Source of the DNA: Micromonospora sp. FIMYZ51
GTDB taxonomy: Bacteria; Actinomycetota; Actinomycetes; Mycobacteriales; Micromonosporaceae
DNA: 64,000 bases
Assembly (NCBI RefSeq): GCF_038246755.1
Contig: NZ_CP134706.1
Coordinates: 1,178,001 to 1,242,000, forward strand
Reading direction: 5' to 3'
The notes beneath the pieces are model-generated. The model was not told the origin of the DNA. It worked only from the letters and a program-made list of their open reading frames with translations, and made no database searches. The position numbers and the translations under genes were made by a program. This document shows, one piece after another, positions 1 through 8,537 of the stretch (its first letter is position 1; each line of letters begins with the position of its first letter).

Positions 1-1416
1 TTTCCGGTTCCGCCGAGCGACCTGCCCGACACACTCGGGGCGCTGCGTGCCGCCGGGCACCGGTACCGCACCGTCAAGCAGGAACTGCGCGACAACCTGC
101 TGGCCAGGCTGCGCGCCGGCGAGCCGCGCTTCACCGGCATCGTCGGGTACGACGACACCGTACTGCCCGAGGTGGAGCGGGCGTTGCTCGCCGGACACGA
201 CATGGTTCTGCTCGGCGAGCGTGGCCAGGGCAAGACCCGGCTGATCCGGGCCCTGGCGACGTTGCTGGACGAGTGGACGCCGGTGATCGACGGTTCGGTG
301 CTCAACGAACACCCGATGCGCCCGGTCACCCCGGCGTCCCAGGCGCTGGTCGCCGAGGCCGGCGACCGTCTTCCGATCGGCTGGCTGCACCGGTCGATGC
401 GCTACGGCGAGAAGCTGGCCACCCCGGACACCAGCGTCGGCGACCTGATCGGCGACGTCGACCCGGTCCGGCTGGCGCAGGGCCGTACGCTCGGCGACCC
501 GGAGACGATCCACTTCGGGTTGGTGCCGCGTACCAACCGGGGCATCTTCGCGGTGAACGAACTGCCGGACCTGGCCGAGCGGATCCAGGTGGCGCTGCTC
601 AACGTGCTTGAGGAGCGGGACATCCAGGTACGCGGCTACCAGCTGCGACTGCCGCTGGACCTGCTCCTGGTGGCCAGCGCCAACCCGGAGGACTACACCA
701 ACCGGGGCCGGATCATCACCCCGCTCAAGGACCGGTTCGGTGCCGAGATCCGCACCCACTACCCGATCGGGCTGGAGCTGGAACTGGCGTTGATCCGGCA
801 GGAGGCCGAGTTGGTCGCCGAGGTGCCGGAACACGTACTGGAGGTGCTGGCCCGGTTCGCCCGCGCGGTGCGCGACTCGCCCTCGGTGGACCAACGCTCC
901 GGGGTCTCCGCCCGGTTCGCCATCGCCGCCGCCGAGACGGTCGCCGCCGCCGCGCTGCGCCGGGACAGCCTGCTCGCCGCCGAGCCCGCCGAGCCCGCCG
1001 TGGCGCGCATCGGCGACGCGGTCTCGGTCACCTCGACGTTGCGCGGCAAGGTGGAGTTCGAGAGCGGCGAGGAGGGGCGGGAGATCGAGGTCCTCGGTCA
1101 CCTGCTGCGTACCGCCACCGCCGAGACGTTCCGGGCCCGGCTGGCCGGGCTGGACCTCTCCGGTTTCACCGCGCTTGTGCAGGACGACCGGACGATCGAC
1201 ACCGGGGAACTGGTCTCGGCGACCGAGCTGCTGCGCCAGGTGGGCACGGTGCCGGGGCTGGCCAAGGTGCTCGACCGGCTCGGCATCGGCGACGCGCCCA
1301 GCCCCGGGCAGGCCGCGGCGGCCGTCGAGTTCGTGCTGGAAGGGCTGCACCTGAGCCGCCGGCTGGGCAAGGACATCACCGACTCGGGACGCACCCGCTA
1401 CGGCAGCCGGGACTGA
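1..1416 (+). CDS. MoxR/magnesium-chelatase-type AAA+ ATPase (5' end cut off)
   Basis: The reading frame is open from the first base, so the start lies outside the window; 471 codons plus stop are visible. The Walker A motif is GERGQGKTR at about codons 68-76. A Walker-B-like segment (GIFAVNELPDLAERIQ) has Asn-Glu where Asp-Glu is usual, and a sensor region reads ASANPEDYTNRG. This is the MoxR/ChlI pattern: ring ATPases that remodel or insert cofactors into target proteins with a VWA partner. That partner follows two bases downstream (start 1419), so the two are almost certainly one operon. The substrate is not evident. An internal ATG at 172 would remove the Walker A approach region and is not the start. 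Confidence 0.9.
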   Translation, partial: FPVPPSDLPDTLGALRAAGHRYRTVKQELRDNLLARLRAGEPRFTGIVGYDDTVLPEVERALLAGHDMVLLGERGQGKTRLIRALATLLDEWTPVIDGSVLNEHPMRPVTPASQALVAEAGDRLPIGWLHRSMRYGEKLATPDTSVGDLIGDVDPVRLAQGRTLGDPETIHFGLVPRTNRGIFAVNELPDLAERIQVALLNVLEERDIQVRGYQLRLPLDLLLVASANPEDYTNRGRIITPLKDRFGAEIRTHYPIGLELELALIRQEAELVAEVPEHVLEVLARFARAVRDSPSVDQRSGVSARFAIAAAETVAAAALRRDSLLAAEPAEPAVARIGDAVSVTSTLRGKVEFESGEEGREIEVLGHLLRTATAETFRARLAGLDLSGFTALVQDDRTIDTGELVSATELLRQVGTVPGLAKVLDRLGIGDAPSPGQAAAAVEFVLEGLHLSRRLGKDITDSGRTRYGSRD

Positions 1417-1418
1417 GC

Positions 1419-3371
1419 ATGGCCGGCAACCGCTTCCGGTACGGCCAGTGGCGCGGCGGCCCCGACCCACTGGCCCCGCCGTACGACGTGCAGGCCGCCG
1501 TAGACCAGGTCGGCACCGAGGTGCTGGCCGGCGGCAGCCTGCGCCAGGCGCTGCGGGACCTGCTGCGCCGGGGCCCGCAGGGACGCGGCGGGCTGGACGA
1601 GCTGACCGCCCGGGCCCGCCGACTGCGCCGGGAGGCGCTGCGCCGGGGCGACCTGGACGGCGCGGTGACCCGGGCCCGCGCCCTGCTGGACCAGGCCCTC
1701 GCGGCCGAGCGGGACGAGTTGGCCGGCCGCCCGGACGAGGCGGCCCGGTTCGCCGAGGCGGTGCTGGACAACCTGCCCCGATCCACCGCCCAGGCGGTGC
1801 GGGAACTCTCCGGCTACCGGTGGGCCAGCGACGAGGCCCGGCAGACCTACCAGCAGATCCTCGACGGGCTGCGCAACGACGTACTCGGCCAGCGCTTCGC
1901 CGGGCTGCGCGAATCGGCCCAACTCGCCGCCGACCCGGCGATGCAGGATCGGCTGGCCGAGATGATGCGGGACCTGAACGCCCTGCTGGCCCGGCACGCC
2001 CGCGCGGAGGACACCACCGACGCCTTCGCCGAGTTCATGCGCCGGCACGGCGACTTCTTCCCGGAGCAGCCGGCCGACGTCGACGAACTGGTGGACGTGC
2101 TGGCCCGCCGCTCGGCGGCCGGGCGGCGGCTGATGAACTCGCTCTCCCAGCGGCAACGCGAGGAGTTGGCCGGCCTGATGCGCCAGTCGCTCGGCGACCG
2201 GCTCGCCGGTGAACTCTCCGCGTTGGAGAGCAACCTGCGCGCACTCCGCCCCGACCTGCGTTGGGGCCGGGGCGAGCGGACGCAGGGCGGCCAGTCGCTC
2301 GGCTACGGCGAGGCGACCGGGGTGCTCGACGAGGTGGCCGAACTGGACGACCTGCTCGACCAACTCGGTCAGGCGCATCCCGGGGCCACGCTTGACGACA
2401 TCGACGTCGACGCGGTGGCCCGGACGCTTGGCCGCGACGCCGCCGACGACGTACGCCGGCTGCGGGAGCTGGAGCGGGAACTGCGCCGGCAGGGCTGGGT
2501 GACCCGCGACGCGGAGGGGCTGACGCTGAGCCCGAAGGCGCTGCGCCGGCTCGGCGGCACCGCGCTGCGGCGGGTCTTCGCCGAGTTGACGGCCGGACCA
2601 CGCGGTCAGCACGACCTGCGTTCGGCGGGCGCGGCCGGCGAGGTGAGCGGGGCGTCCCGGCCCTGGGAGTACGGCGACGAGCAGCCCCTGGACGTGGTGC
2701 GTACGCTCACCCGGGCGATCCGCCGGGCCGGCCCGGGAGTGCCGGTACGACTCGCCGTCGCCGACTTCGAGGTGGTCGAGACCGAGCGGCGGGCCTCGGC
2801 GGCGGTGGCGCTCTGCGTCGACCTGTCGTACTCGATGATCTCGCAGGACCGCTGGGGGCCGATGAAGCAGACGGCGCTGGCCCTGGCCCACCTGATGGCG
2901 ACCCGGTTCCCGCAGGACGCCCTCCAGATCATCGGCTTCGGCCGGACGGCGGCGACGTTGAGTCAGCAGGAACTGGCCGCCGTCGAGCCGGACATGACGC
3001 AGGGCACCAACCTGCAACACGCGCTGCGGCTGGCCGGGCGGCACCTGCGCCGCCATCCGGACGCCGAGCCGGTGGTGCTGGTGGTGACCGACGGGGAGCC
3101 GACCGCACACCTGGATCCCGACGACGGCGAGGCGCTGTTCAGCTGGCCGCCGCTGCCGGCGACGATCGAGGCGACGATCCGCGAGGTGGACCGGCTCAGG
3201 CGGTACGGGGCGACCCTGAACCTGTTCATGCTCGGCGAGGACCCCGGGTTGCGCCGGTTCGTCGACGCGGTGGCCCGCCGCAGCCGGGGCCGGGTCTTCA
3301 CGCCGGACACCGAAGACCTCGGCGAGTACGTGGTGAGCGACTACCTGCGGGCGCGCCGGGGCCGCCGATAG
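1419..3371 (+). CDS. VWA-domain protein, partner of the MoxR-type ATPase
   Basis: This 650-residue protein starts with ATG two bases after the stop of the ATPase gene. The N-terminal two thirds are Arg/Leu/Glu-rich, helical and not otherwise recognisable. The last ~200 residues are a von Willebrand A domain with an intact MIDAS: DLSYS (DxSxS), a Thr in TQGTNLQ, and VVTDGEPT supplying the distal Asp. MoxR-VWA pairs act together as cytoplasmic chaperone or cofactor-insertion machines; the metal-binding VWA domain recruits the client. No signal peptide or membrane segment is seen. The client cannot be deduced from the neighbours. Confidence 0.9.
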   Translation: MAGNRFRYGQWRGGPDPLAPPYDVQAAVDQVGTEVLAGGSLRQALRDLLRRGPQGRGGLDELTARARRLRREALRRGDLDGAVTRARALLDQALAAERDELAGRPDEAARFAEAVLDNLPRSTAQAVRELSGYRWASDEARQTYQQILDGLRNDVLGQRFAGLRESAQLAADPAMQDRLAEMMRDLNALLARHARAEDTTDAFAEFMRRHGDFFPEQPADVDELVDVLARRSAAGRRLMNSLSQRQREELAGLMRQSLGDRLAGELSALESNLRALRPDLRWGRGERTQGGQSLGYGEATGVLDEVAELDDLLDQLGQAHPGATLDDIDVDAVARTLGRDAADDVRRLRELERELRRQGWVTRDAEGLTLSPKALRRLGGTALRRVFAELTAGPRGQHDLRSAGAAGEVSGASRPWEYGDEQPLDVVRTLTRAIRRAGPGVPVRLAVADFEVVETERRASAAVALCVDLSYSMISQDRWGPMKQTALALAHLMATRFPQDALQIIGFGRTAATLSQQELAAVEPDMTQGTNLQHALRLAGRHLRRHPDAEPVVLVVTDGEPTAHLDPDDGEALFSWPPLPATIEATIREVDRLRRYGATLNLFMLGEDPGLRRFVDAVARRSRGRVFTPDTEDLGEYVVSDYLRARRGRR

Positions 3372-3380
3372 GCTCGGCCG

Positions 3381-3845
3381 GTGGAGGTCGACGGGCTGCG
3401 ACGGGCGTACGACGCGGTGCTTGCCGAGGTCGACGCGGGCGGTTTCGGGCCGCCGCCACCGCAGCGGTACAGCGCCGAACAGATCGTGGCGCACCTGATC
3501 GCTGGCGACGAGCTGATGAGCGAGGCCACCGAGGCGGTGCTCGCCGGATCGCCGTACGCCTTCTACGACCTGGCCGAGGTTCATCGGCCGGAGCTGGACG
3601 AACTGGTCGCCGCCAGCGGCGGGCTGGCCGGGCTGGCCGACCGGCTGCGGGCCAGCAGCGGCCGGCTGATCGCCCTGGTGGCGCGGCTCGGGCCGGCGGC
3701 CGACACCCCGGTCGAGACGCATCTGCGCGAAGGCTTCGAGCTGCTGGTCGACGAGCCGCTGCCCTGGGGGCGCACCATCGATCTGCACACTCGCGTGCAT
3801 CTGCCCCGCCACCACGCTGAACTACGGGCACTACGCCGCGCGTGA
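3381..3845 (+). CDS. DinB-like four-helix-bundle protein
   Basis: 154 residues from a GTG start nine bases after the VWA gene, so possibly the last gene of that operon. The fold signature is DinB/YfiT-like: an early His (AHLIAGDEL, about residue 38) and a C-terminal HxxxxHxxHH cluster (HTRVHLPRHHAE, about residues 135-146), which in this superfamily form a metal site. DinB-superfamily members include thiol-dependent (mycothiol, bacillithiol) transferases and isomerases; no specific substrate can be assigned. The protein is cytoplasmic with no signal peptide. Confidence 0.65.
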   Translation: MEVDGLRRAYDAVLAEVDAGGFGPPPPQRYSAEQIVAHLIAGDELMSEATEAVLAGSPYAFYDLAEVHRPELDELVAASGGLAGLADRLRASSGRLIALVARLGPAADTPVETHLREGFELLVDEPLPWGRTIDLHTRVHLPRHHAELRALRRA

Positions 3846-3878
3846 GGGTCGCGGCGCGGGCGTGAGCGGGGTGTGAGT

Positions 3879-3929
3879 GTTAATAAGGGGCCCTTCCTCT
3901 ACCGCAGGCGTTAATAAGGGGCCCTTCCT
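3879..3929. repeat. Double AAGGGGCCCTT palindromic element, left copy
   Basis: Two identical 20-bp units (3879-3898 and 3910-3929) each contain the perfect palindrome AAGGGGCCCTT, spaced 31 bp apart. The same two-unit element recurs at 6274-6324. It lies between converging genes, and its second unit encodes the last residues of the downstream minus-strand regulator. It looks like a dispersed intergenic repeat that may also work as a bidirectional terminator; that role is inferred. Confidence 0.85.
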
Positions 3930-4885
3930 TTGAAGGTCCGTCGGTAGGCGGAGGGTGCCACGCCGACGCGCTGATGCAGTTGCTGCCGGAGCGCCGCGGC
4001 GCCACCGAAGCCGCTGCGGCGGGCGATCTGGTCGATGCTCAGCTCGGTGCTCTCCAGCAGCAGGCGGGCATGTTCGGTGCGCTCGCGCAGCAGCCACTGG
4101 GCCGGGCTGAGCCCGGTCTCGGCACGGAACCGCCTGGTGAACGTGCGGACGCTCATCCGCGCCTGTCCGGCGAGGTCACGCAGGCTGACCGGCTCGTGCA
4201 GCCGTTGGCGGGCCCACTCCCGGGCGACGGCGGTGCTGGTGTCGGGCGCCTGCGGCACCGGCCGTTCGATGTACTGGGCCTGACCACCGTCCCGCCACGG
4301 CGGCATCACGCACCGGCGGGCGGCCTGGTTGGCGATCTGGCTGCCGTGGTCGGTGCGGACCACGTGCAGGCACAGGTCGATCCCGGCGGCGACCCCGGCG
4401 GAGGTGAGCAGTTGGCCGTCGGCGACGAAGAGCACCTCAGGGTCGAGATCGACGTCCGGATACAACCGGCGGAAGCGGTCCGTGTACGCCCAGTGGGTGG
4501 TGGCCCGGCGGCCGTCCAGCAGCCCGGCGGCGGCCAGCACGAACGCCCCGGTGCAGATGGACATGATCCGCACACCCCGGTGGTACGCGGCACGCAGCGC
4601 CTCGATCACGTCGGGCTCGATTGCGTCGTGGCGCTGTGTCGCCGCGCCGTTCACCCCGGGAACGATGATCGTGTCCGCCCCGACCAGCAGCTCCAGCCCG
4701 TGATCGGGCAGCACCTGGAAGCCGGCGGTGCTGCGTACCGGTCGGCCGCCGGGGGTGCAGGTGTCGACGGTGTAGAAGTGCCGGTCGTCGGCGTCCCGGG
4801 CGGTGCGGAAGACCTGGGACGGGGTGCCCAGATCGAGGCCGACCACCTGATCGACGGCGAGGACGGCGACGCGGTGCGGAGTCAT
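3911..4885 (-). CDS. DJ-1/PfpI-AraC (GATase1-like) transcriptional regulator
   Basis: 324 residues from the ATG at 4885; in-frame codons further upstream run into the divergent MFS gene and do not look coding. Residues ~1-190 form a DJ-1/PfpI domain starting TPHRVAVLAVDQVVGLDLG, with the nucleophile-elbow segment SICTGAFVLAAAGLL. The C-terminal ~100 residues carry two AraC helix-turn-helix motifs (SLRDLAGQARMSVRTFTRRF and SIDQIARRSGFGGAAALRQQ). This is the FtrA-like regulator class. It is divergent from an MFS transporter with 71 bp between starts, so it probably controls that gene. The last seven residues and the stop are encoded by the palindromic repeat at 3910-3929. Confidence 0.9.
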   Translation of the reverse strand: MTPHRVAVLAVDQVVGLDLGTPSQVFRTARDADDRHFYTVDTCTPGGRPVRSTAGFQVLPDHGLELLVGADTIIVPGVNGAATQRHDAIEPDVIEALRAAYHRGVRIMSICTGAFVLAAAGLLDGRRATTHWAYTDRFRRLYPDVDLDPEVLFVADGQLLTSAGVAAGIDLCLHVVRTDHGSQIANQAARRCVMPPWRDGGQAQYIERPVPQAPDTSTAVAREWARQRLHEPVSLRDLAGQARMSVRTFTRRFRAETGLSPAQWLLRERTEHARLLLESTELSIDQIARRSGFGGAAALRQQLHQRVGVAPSAYRRTFKGRAPY

Positions 4886-4956
4886 GGCCCGATTATTGCG
4901 AACGATGGCCTCCGGGCCACTCGCCGTACCCGGTTGGTCGGTCCCAGACTCATCTG

Positions 4957-6258
4957 GTGAACAGAGTTGTCCGCTGGCACCCGGCGTGGATCGTCGCCGT
5001 GGTCGCGTTCGTTGCGCTGGTCGGCGCCGCCGGTTTCCGGGCCACCCCTGCGGTGCTGCTGCACCCGCTGCACGCCGAGTTTCGCTGGCCGCTGGCCACC
5101 ATCTCCGCGGCCGTATCGGTGAACCTGCTGCTCTACGGGTTGACCGCACCGTTCGCCGCGGCACTGATGGACCGGTTCGGCATTCGCCGGGTGGTCGGTG
5201 CCGCCCTGCTGCTGGTCGCCGCCGGCAGCGGGCTGACCGTGTTCATGACGGCGAGCTGGCAACTCATCGCCTGCTGGGGCGTGCTGGTCGGGCTGGGCAC
5301 CGGCTCGATGGCGCTGGCCTTCGTGGCGACGGTGACCGGGCGCTGGTTCGTCCGGCGCCGGGGGCTGGTCACCGGCGTGCTGACCGCCGGTGGGGCGGCC
5401 GGCCAACTGGTCTTCCTGCCGCTGCTGGCGATGCTTGTCGGCGCGTACGGCTGGCGGGCGGCGGCACTTGTCGTCGCCGGAGCGGCACTGCTGGTCGTAC
5501 CCCTGGTGCTGCGGCTGTTGCGCGAGTACCCGGCGGATCTCGGGCTGCCCCCGTACGGCGGGGACGAGATCCTCGTACCGTCGAAGCCGGCCGGCGGGGC
5601 CGCCACCCGGGCGGTGCGGTCGCTGACCGCCGCCGCCCGCACCCGGCCGTTCTGGCTGCTCGCCGCCGGCTTCGCGATCTGCGGCGCGACCACGAACGGC
5701 CTGGTCGGCACGCACTTCGTGCCGGCCGCGCACGACCACGGGATGCCGCAGACCACGGCGGCCAGCCTGCTCGCGCTGGTCGGCCTCTTCGACATCGTCG
5801 GCACCATCGCCTCGGGCTGGCTCACCGACCGGTTCGACCCCCGACTGCTGCTCGGCGCGTACTACGCGCTGCGCGGCGGATCGCTGTTGCTGCTGCCCGG
5901 TCTCTTCGCGGCCAGCACCGAGCCGAGCATGCTGGTTTTCGTCATCTTCTACGGCCTGGACTGGGTGGCCACCGTGCCGCCGACGGTGGCGCTGTGCCGG
6001 GAGTACTTCGGCACCTCTGGCGCGGTGGTCTTCGGCTGGGTGTTCGCCGCGCACCAGTTCGGCGCGGCGGTGGCGGCGACCGGTGCGGGCCTGGTCCGCG
6101 ACCAACTCGGCACCTACCACCTGGCTTGGTACGCGGCAGGGGCGCTGTCGGTGGGAGCGGCCGTGCTGTCGCTGATGCTGCTGCGACGGCGCGGCACCCG
6201 CTTCGTCGAGCCGGCACCGGTCGTCGCCGCACCGAGGGCCTGGAGCTACCGCGGCTGA
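4957..6258 (+). CDS. MFS transporter
   Basis: 433 residues from a GTG start at 4957, with about 12 predicted membrane segments. MFS signatures are visible: a MDRFGIRRV loop between TM2 and TM3, and TDRFDPRLLLG in the equivalent loop of the second half. The overall pattern resembles the OxlT/monocarboxylate-type branch rather than the 14-TM drug exporters. It is divergent from the DJ-1/AraC regulator, a common arrangement in which the regulator controls uptake or export of its ligand. The substrate is unknown. The pair is bracketed by the repeat elements at 3879-3929 and 6274-6324. Confidence 0.88.
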   Translation: MNRVVRWHPAWIVAVVAFVALVGAAGFRATPAVLLHPLHAEFRWPLATISAAVSVNLLLYGLTAPFAAALMDRFGIRRVVGAALLLVAAGSGLTVFMTASWQLIACWGVLVGLGTGSMALAFVATVTGRWFVRRRGLVTGVLTAGGAAGQLVFLPLLAMLVGAYGWRAAALVVAGAALLVVPLVLRLLREYPADLGLPPYGGDEILVPSKPAGGAATRAVRSLTAAARTRPFWLLAAGFAICGATTNGLVGTHFVPAAHDHGMPQTTAASLLALVGLFDIVGTIASGWLTDRFDPRLLLGAYYALRGGSLLLLPGLFAASTEPSMLVFVIFYGLDWVATVPPTVALCREYFGTSGAVVFGWVFAAHQFGAAVAATGAGLVRDQLGTYHLAWYAAGALSVGAAVLSLMLLRRRGTRFVEPAPVVAAPRAWSYRG

Positions 6259-6273
6259 GCACGCTTGTTCCTT

Positions 6274-6324
6274 GTTAAGAAGGGGCCCTTCCTCTACCCG
6301 AGGCGTTAATAGGGGGCCCTTCCT
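6274..6324. repeat. Double AAGGGGCCCTT palindromic element, right copy
   Basis: Units at 6274-6293 and 6305-6324 match the left element at 3879-3929 with the same 31-bp spacing and the same CTACC...AGGC spacer. Each unit has one change relative to the left copy (AAGAAGG, AATAGGG). It lies between the converging MFS gene and the ricin-lectin gene, where a bidirectional terminator would be expected. Confidence 0.85.
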
Positions 6325-6331
6325 TACCTGC

Positions 6332-7045
6332 CTAGAGCTTCCAGCGTTGGGCGGGATTGCCGTCGCAGGGGGCTTGGACTATGTCGTCGCCGGGGCCGGT
6401 GCCGCCGTCGCGGACCTGCGCGCACTTGCCACTGTGTACGGCCACCAGCAGCATCGTGCCGTCGTCGACGGCCTGGAGGCGCCACTGCTGGTTGCCCTCG
6501 CCGTGGCAGCGGAACTGCTGCAACCGGGCGCCGTCGTCGGTGCTGATGCCCTCGACGTCGAGGCACTGGTTGTACGCGGAGTTGGTAAGGGTCACCGTGT
6601 CCGGGCCGAACGGGTTCACCACCCACTGTTGCTCTGGCCCGCCGTTGCAGGCGGCGAGTTCGGCGCCGGCCCCCTCGCCGCCGCCGTCGAGGCCGAGGCA
6701 GAGCCCCGAGCCGACTCCGTTGAGCACCTTGGGGCCGGTCAGCGGGTCGGGGGTGGGGCTGGGGGTCGGGGACGGTTCGGGCTCCGACGTGGTGGGCAGG
6801 GGCTCGTCCGCGGTCGGGCTCGGCTCGACCGGTGACGGGCTGCCGGCCGCCGCGCTCGGGGTCGGTGTCGACGCGGGATCGCCGCCGCTCAGTACGCCGG
6901 TGGCGAAGAGTCCGCCGGCCAGGATGCCGATCAGCCCGACCGCCAGTGCTCCCCGCAGCAGCGGGTCCCGGGGCAGCCCGCGACGGCGGGTGCCGTAGAC
7001 GGTGCCTGACCCATCGGTTTCCGACATGCCCGCATCCTGGCTCAT
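6332..7045 (-). CDS. Membrane-anchored ricin B-type lectin (RICIN domain) protein
   Basis: About 237 residues from the ATG at 7045; an ATG at 7027 is equally possible, and the longer frame up to 7156 would overlap the divergent gene. The order is: short polar N-terminus, one membrane segment (LLRGALAVGLIGILAGGLFATGVL), a Ser/Thr/Pro-rich linker of ~60 residues, then a beta-trefoil lectin domain with repeated QW motifs (EQQWVVNP, NQQWRLQ, AQRWKL) and Cys residues in each lobe. The single anchor puts the lectin outside the membrane, where it probably binds cell-wall or extracellular glycan. No enzyme domain is present. Confidence 0.85.
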   Translation of the reverse strand: MSQDAGMSETDGSGTVYGTRRRGLPRDPLLRGALAVGLIGILAGGLFATGVLSGGDPASTPTPSAAAGSPSPVEPSPTADEPLPTTSEPEPSPTPSPTPDPLTGPKVLNGVGSGLCLGLDGGGEGAGAELAACNGGPEQQWVVNPFGPDTVTLTNSAYNQCLDVEGISTDDGARLQQFRCHGEGNQQWRLQAVDDGTMLLVAVHSGKCAQVRDGGTGPGDDIVQAPCDGNPAQRWKL

Positions 7046-7154
7046 CGCGGCTGGCCTCGGCCAGCCGCCCCCTGGTGAGGGGACCGGAGACGAAACGCGA
7101 AAGGTCTTCGTTGGGTGTCCCACAATGGTCGGCGGTGGCGCGTAAAGTGAGCGC

Positions 7155-8537
7155 ATGCGCGCCCTGCGTGATCATGAGCTGGCAGTTTCTCAGCTGCGAC
7201 GGTCGTACGCGGCGGTGCCGTCGGACCAGCCGGTGCGGTTGGCCAAGCGCACCTCCAACCTGTTCCGCCCGCGCAGCGCGCCGCGTGCCCCCGGGCTCGA
7301 CGTGAGTGGGCTCGGTGAGGTGCTCGCCGTCGACCCGGTCGCCCGCACCGCCGACGTCCAGGGCATGTGCACCTACGAACGGCTGGTGGACGCGACCCTC
7401 ACGCACGGCCTGATGCCGCTGGTGGTGCCGCAGCTGCGCACCATCACCCTCGGCGGGGCGGTGACCGGGTTGGGCATCGAGTCGACCTCGTTCCGCAACG
7501 GCCTGCCCCACGAGTCGGTGGTCGAGTTGGACGTGCTCACCGGTGCCGGTGAGGTGGTCACCGCCCGCCCCGAGGGTGAGCACGCAGACCTCTTCGCCGC
7601 CTTTCCGAATTCGCTCGGCAGCCTCGGCTACGCCACCCGGCTGCGCATCGAGTTGCAACCGGTCCGGCGGCACGTGGCGCTGCGCAACGTGCGGTTCAGC
7701 AGCCTGACCGAGTTGACCGCCGCGATCGGCGAGATCACCGCCACCCGGTCCTGGGCCGGGCAGGTCGTCGACGCGATGGACGGGGTGATGTTCAGCCCCG
7801 ACGAGGCGTACCTCGTGCTCGGGACCTTCACCGACGACGCGGATGCGGTCTCCGACTACACCGGCCAGGACATCTACTACCGCTCGCTGCGCCGCCGAGG
7901 GCAGGACGCGCTGCGGACGTACGACTACCTGTGGCGCTGGGACACCGACTGGTTCTGGTGTTCGGCCGCGTTCGGCGTACAGCACCCGGTGGTGCGGCGG
8001 TTGTGGCCGGCGCGGTGGCGGCGCAGCGACGTCTACCACCGGATCGTGCGGTTGGAGCACCGGCACCAGGTGGCGGCCCGGATCGACAGGTGGCGCGGCC
8101 AGCCGGCCCGGGAGCGGGTCGTGCAGGACGTGGAGGTCCCGCTGGAGCGCACGGCGGATTTCCTGCACTGGTTCGCCCGGCGGGTGGGGATGACGCCGGT
8201 GTGGTTGTGCCCGCTGCGGCTGCGCGAGCCGGCGGGCGAGGGATCGGCCCGGTCCTGGCCGCTGTACCCGCTCCGGCCGGGGCAGGACTACGTCAACATC
8301 GGGTTCTGGGGGAGCGTGCCGATCGCCGAGGGCGCCGCCGACGGCGACGTCAACCGGGCGATCGAGCACGCGGTGTCGGAGGCGGGCGGGCACAAGTCGC
8401 TCTACTCCGACGCGTACTACGACCGGGAATCGTTCGACCGGCTCTACGGCGGCGAGACATGGCGCGCCGTGCGGGACCGGTACGACCCGGAGCATCGGCT
8501 CACCGGACTGTACGAGAAGGCGGTAGCGCGCGCATGA
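7155..8537 (+). CDS. bfaA: FAD-binding oxidoreductase, 10-methylene fatty acyl reductase (BfaA/TmsA-like)
   Basis: 460 residues with a PCMH-type FAD-binding domain (about residues 25-190, including VVPQLRTITLGGAVTGLGIES) resembling DHCR24-type C=C reductases. The stop overlaps the ATG of the next gene, a cyclopropane-synthase-family methyltransferase. This pairing is established in mycobacteria and other actinomycetes (bfaA/bfaB, also called tmsA/tmsB). The methyltransferase makes a 10-methylene acyl chain in phospholipid, and the FAD enzyme reduces it to the 10-methyl (tuberculostearic-type) chain. Such fatty acids are typical of Micromonospora. The assignment rests on family plus context; an oxidase of another lipid remains possible. 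Confidence 0.8.
   Translation: MRALRDHELAVSQLRRSYAAVPSDQPVRLAKRTSNLFRPRSAPRAPGLDVSGLGEVLAVDPVARTADVQGMCTYERLVDATLTHGLMPLVVPQLRTITLGGAVTGLGIESTSFRNGLPHESVVELDVLTGAGEVVTARPEGEHADLFAAFPNSLGSLGYATRLRIELQPVRRHVALRNVRFSSLTELTAAIGEITATRSWAGQVVDAMDGVMFSPDEAYLVLGTFTDDADAVSDYTGQDIYYRSLRRRGQDALRTYDYLWRWDTDWFWCSAAFGVQHPVVRRLWPARWRRSDVYHRIVRLEHRHQVAARIDRWRGQPARERVVQDVEVPLERTADFLHWFARRVGMTPVWLCPLRLREPAGEGSARSWPLYPLRPGQDYVNIGFWGSVPIAEGAADGDVNRAIEHAVSEAGGHKSLYSDAYYDRESFDRLYGGETWRAVRDRYDPEHRLTGLYEKAVARA

Noticed and set aside
1398..3815. Long minus-strand open frame (805 codons) opposite the VWA gene
   Set aside because: Antisense shadow of a high-GC gene: composition is Arg/Gln/His-rich with no motif, while the plus strand has an intact MIDAS domain and coupling to the ATPase.
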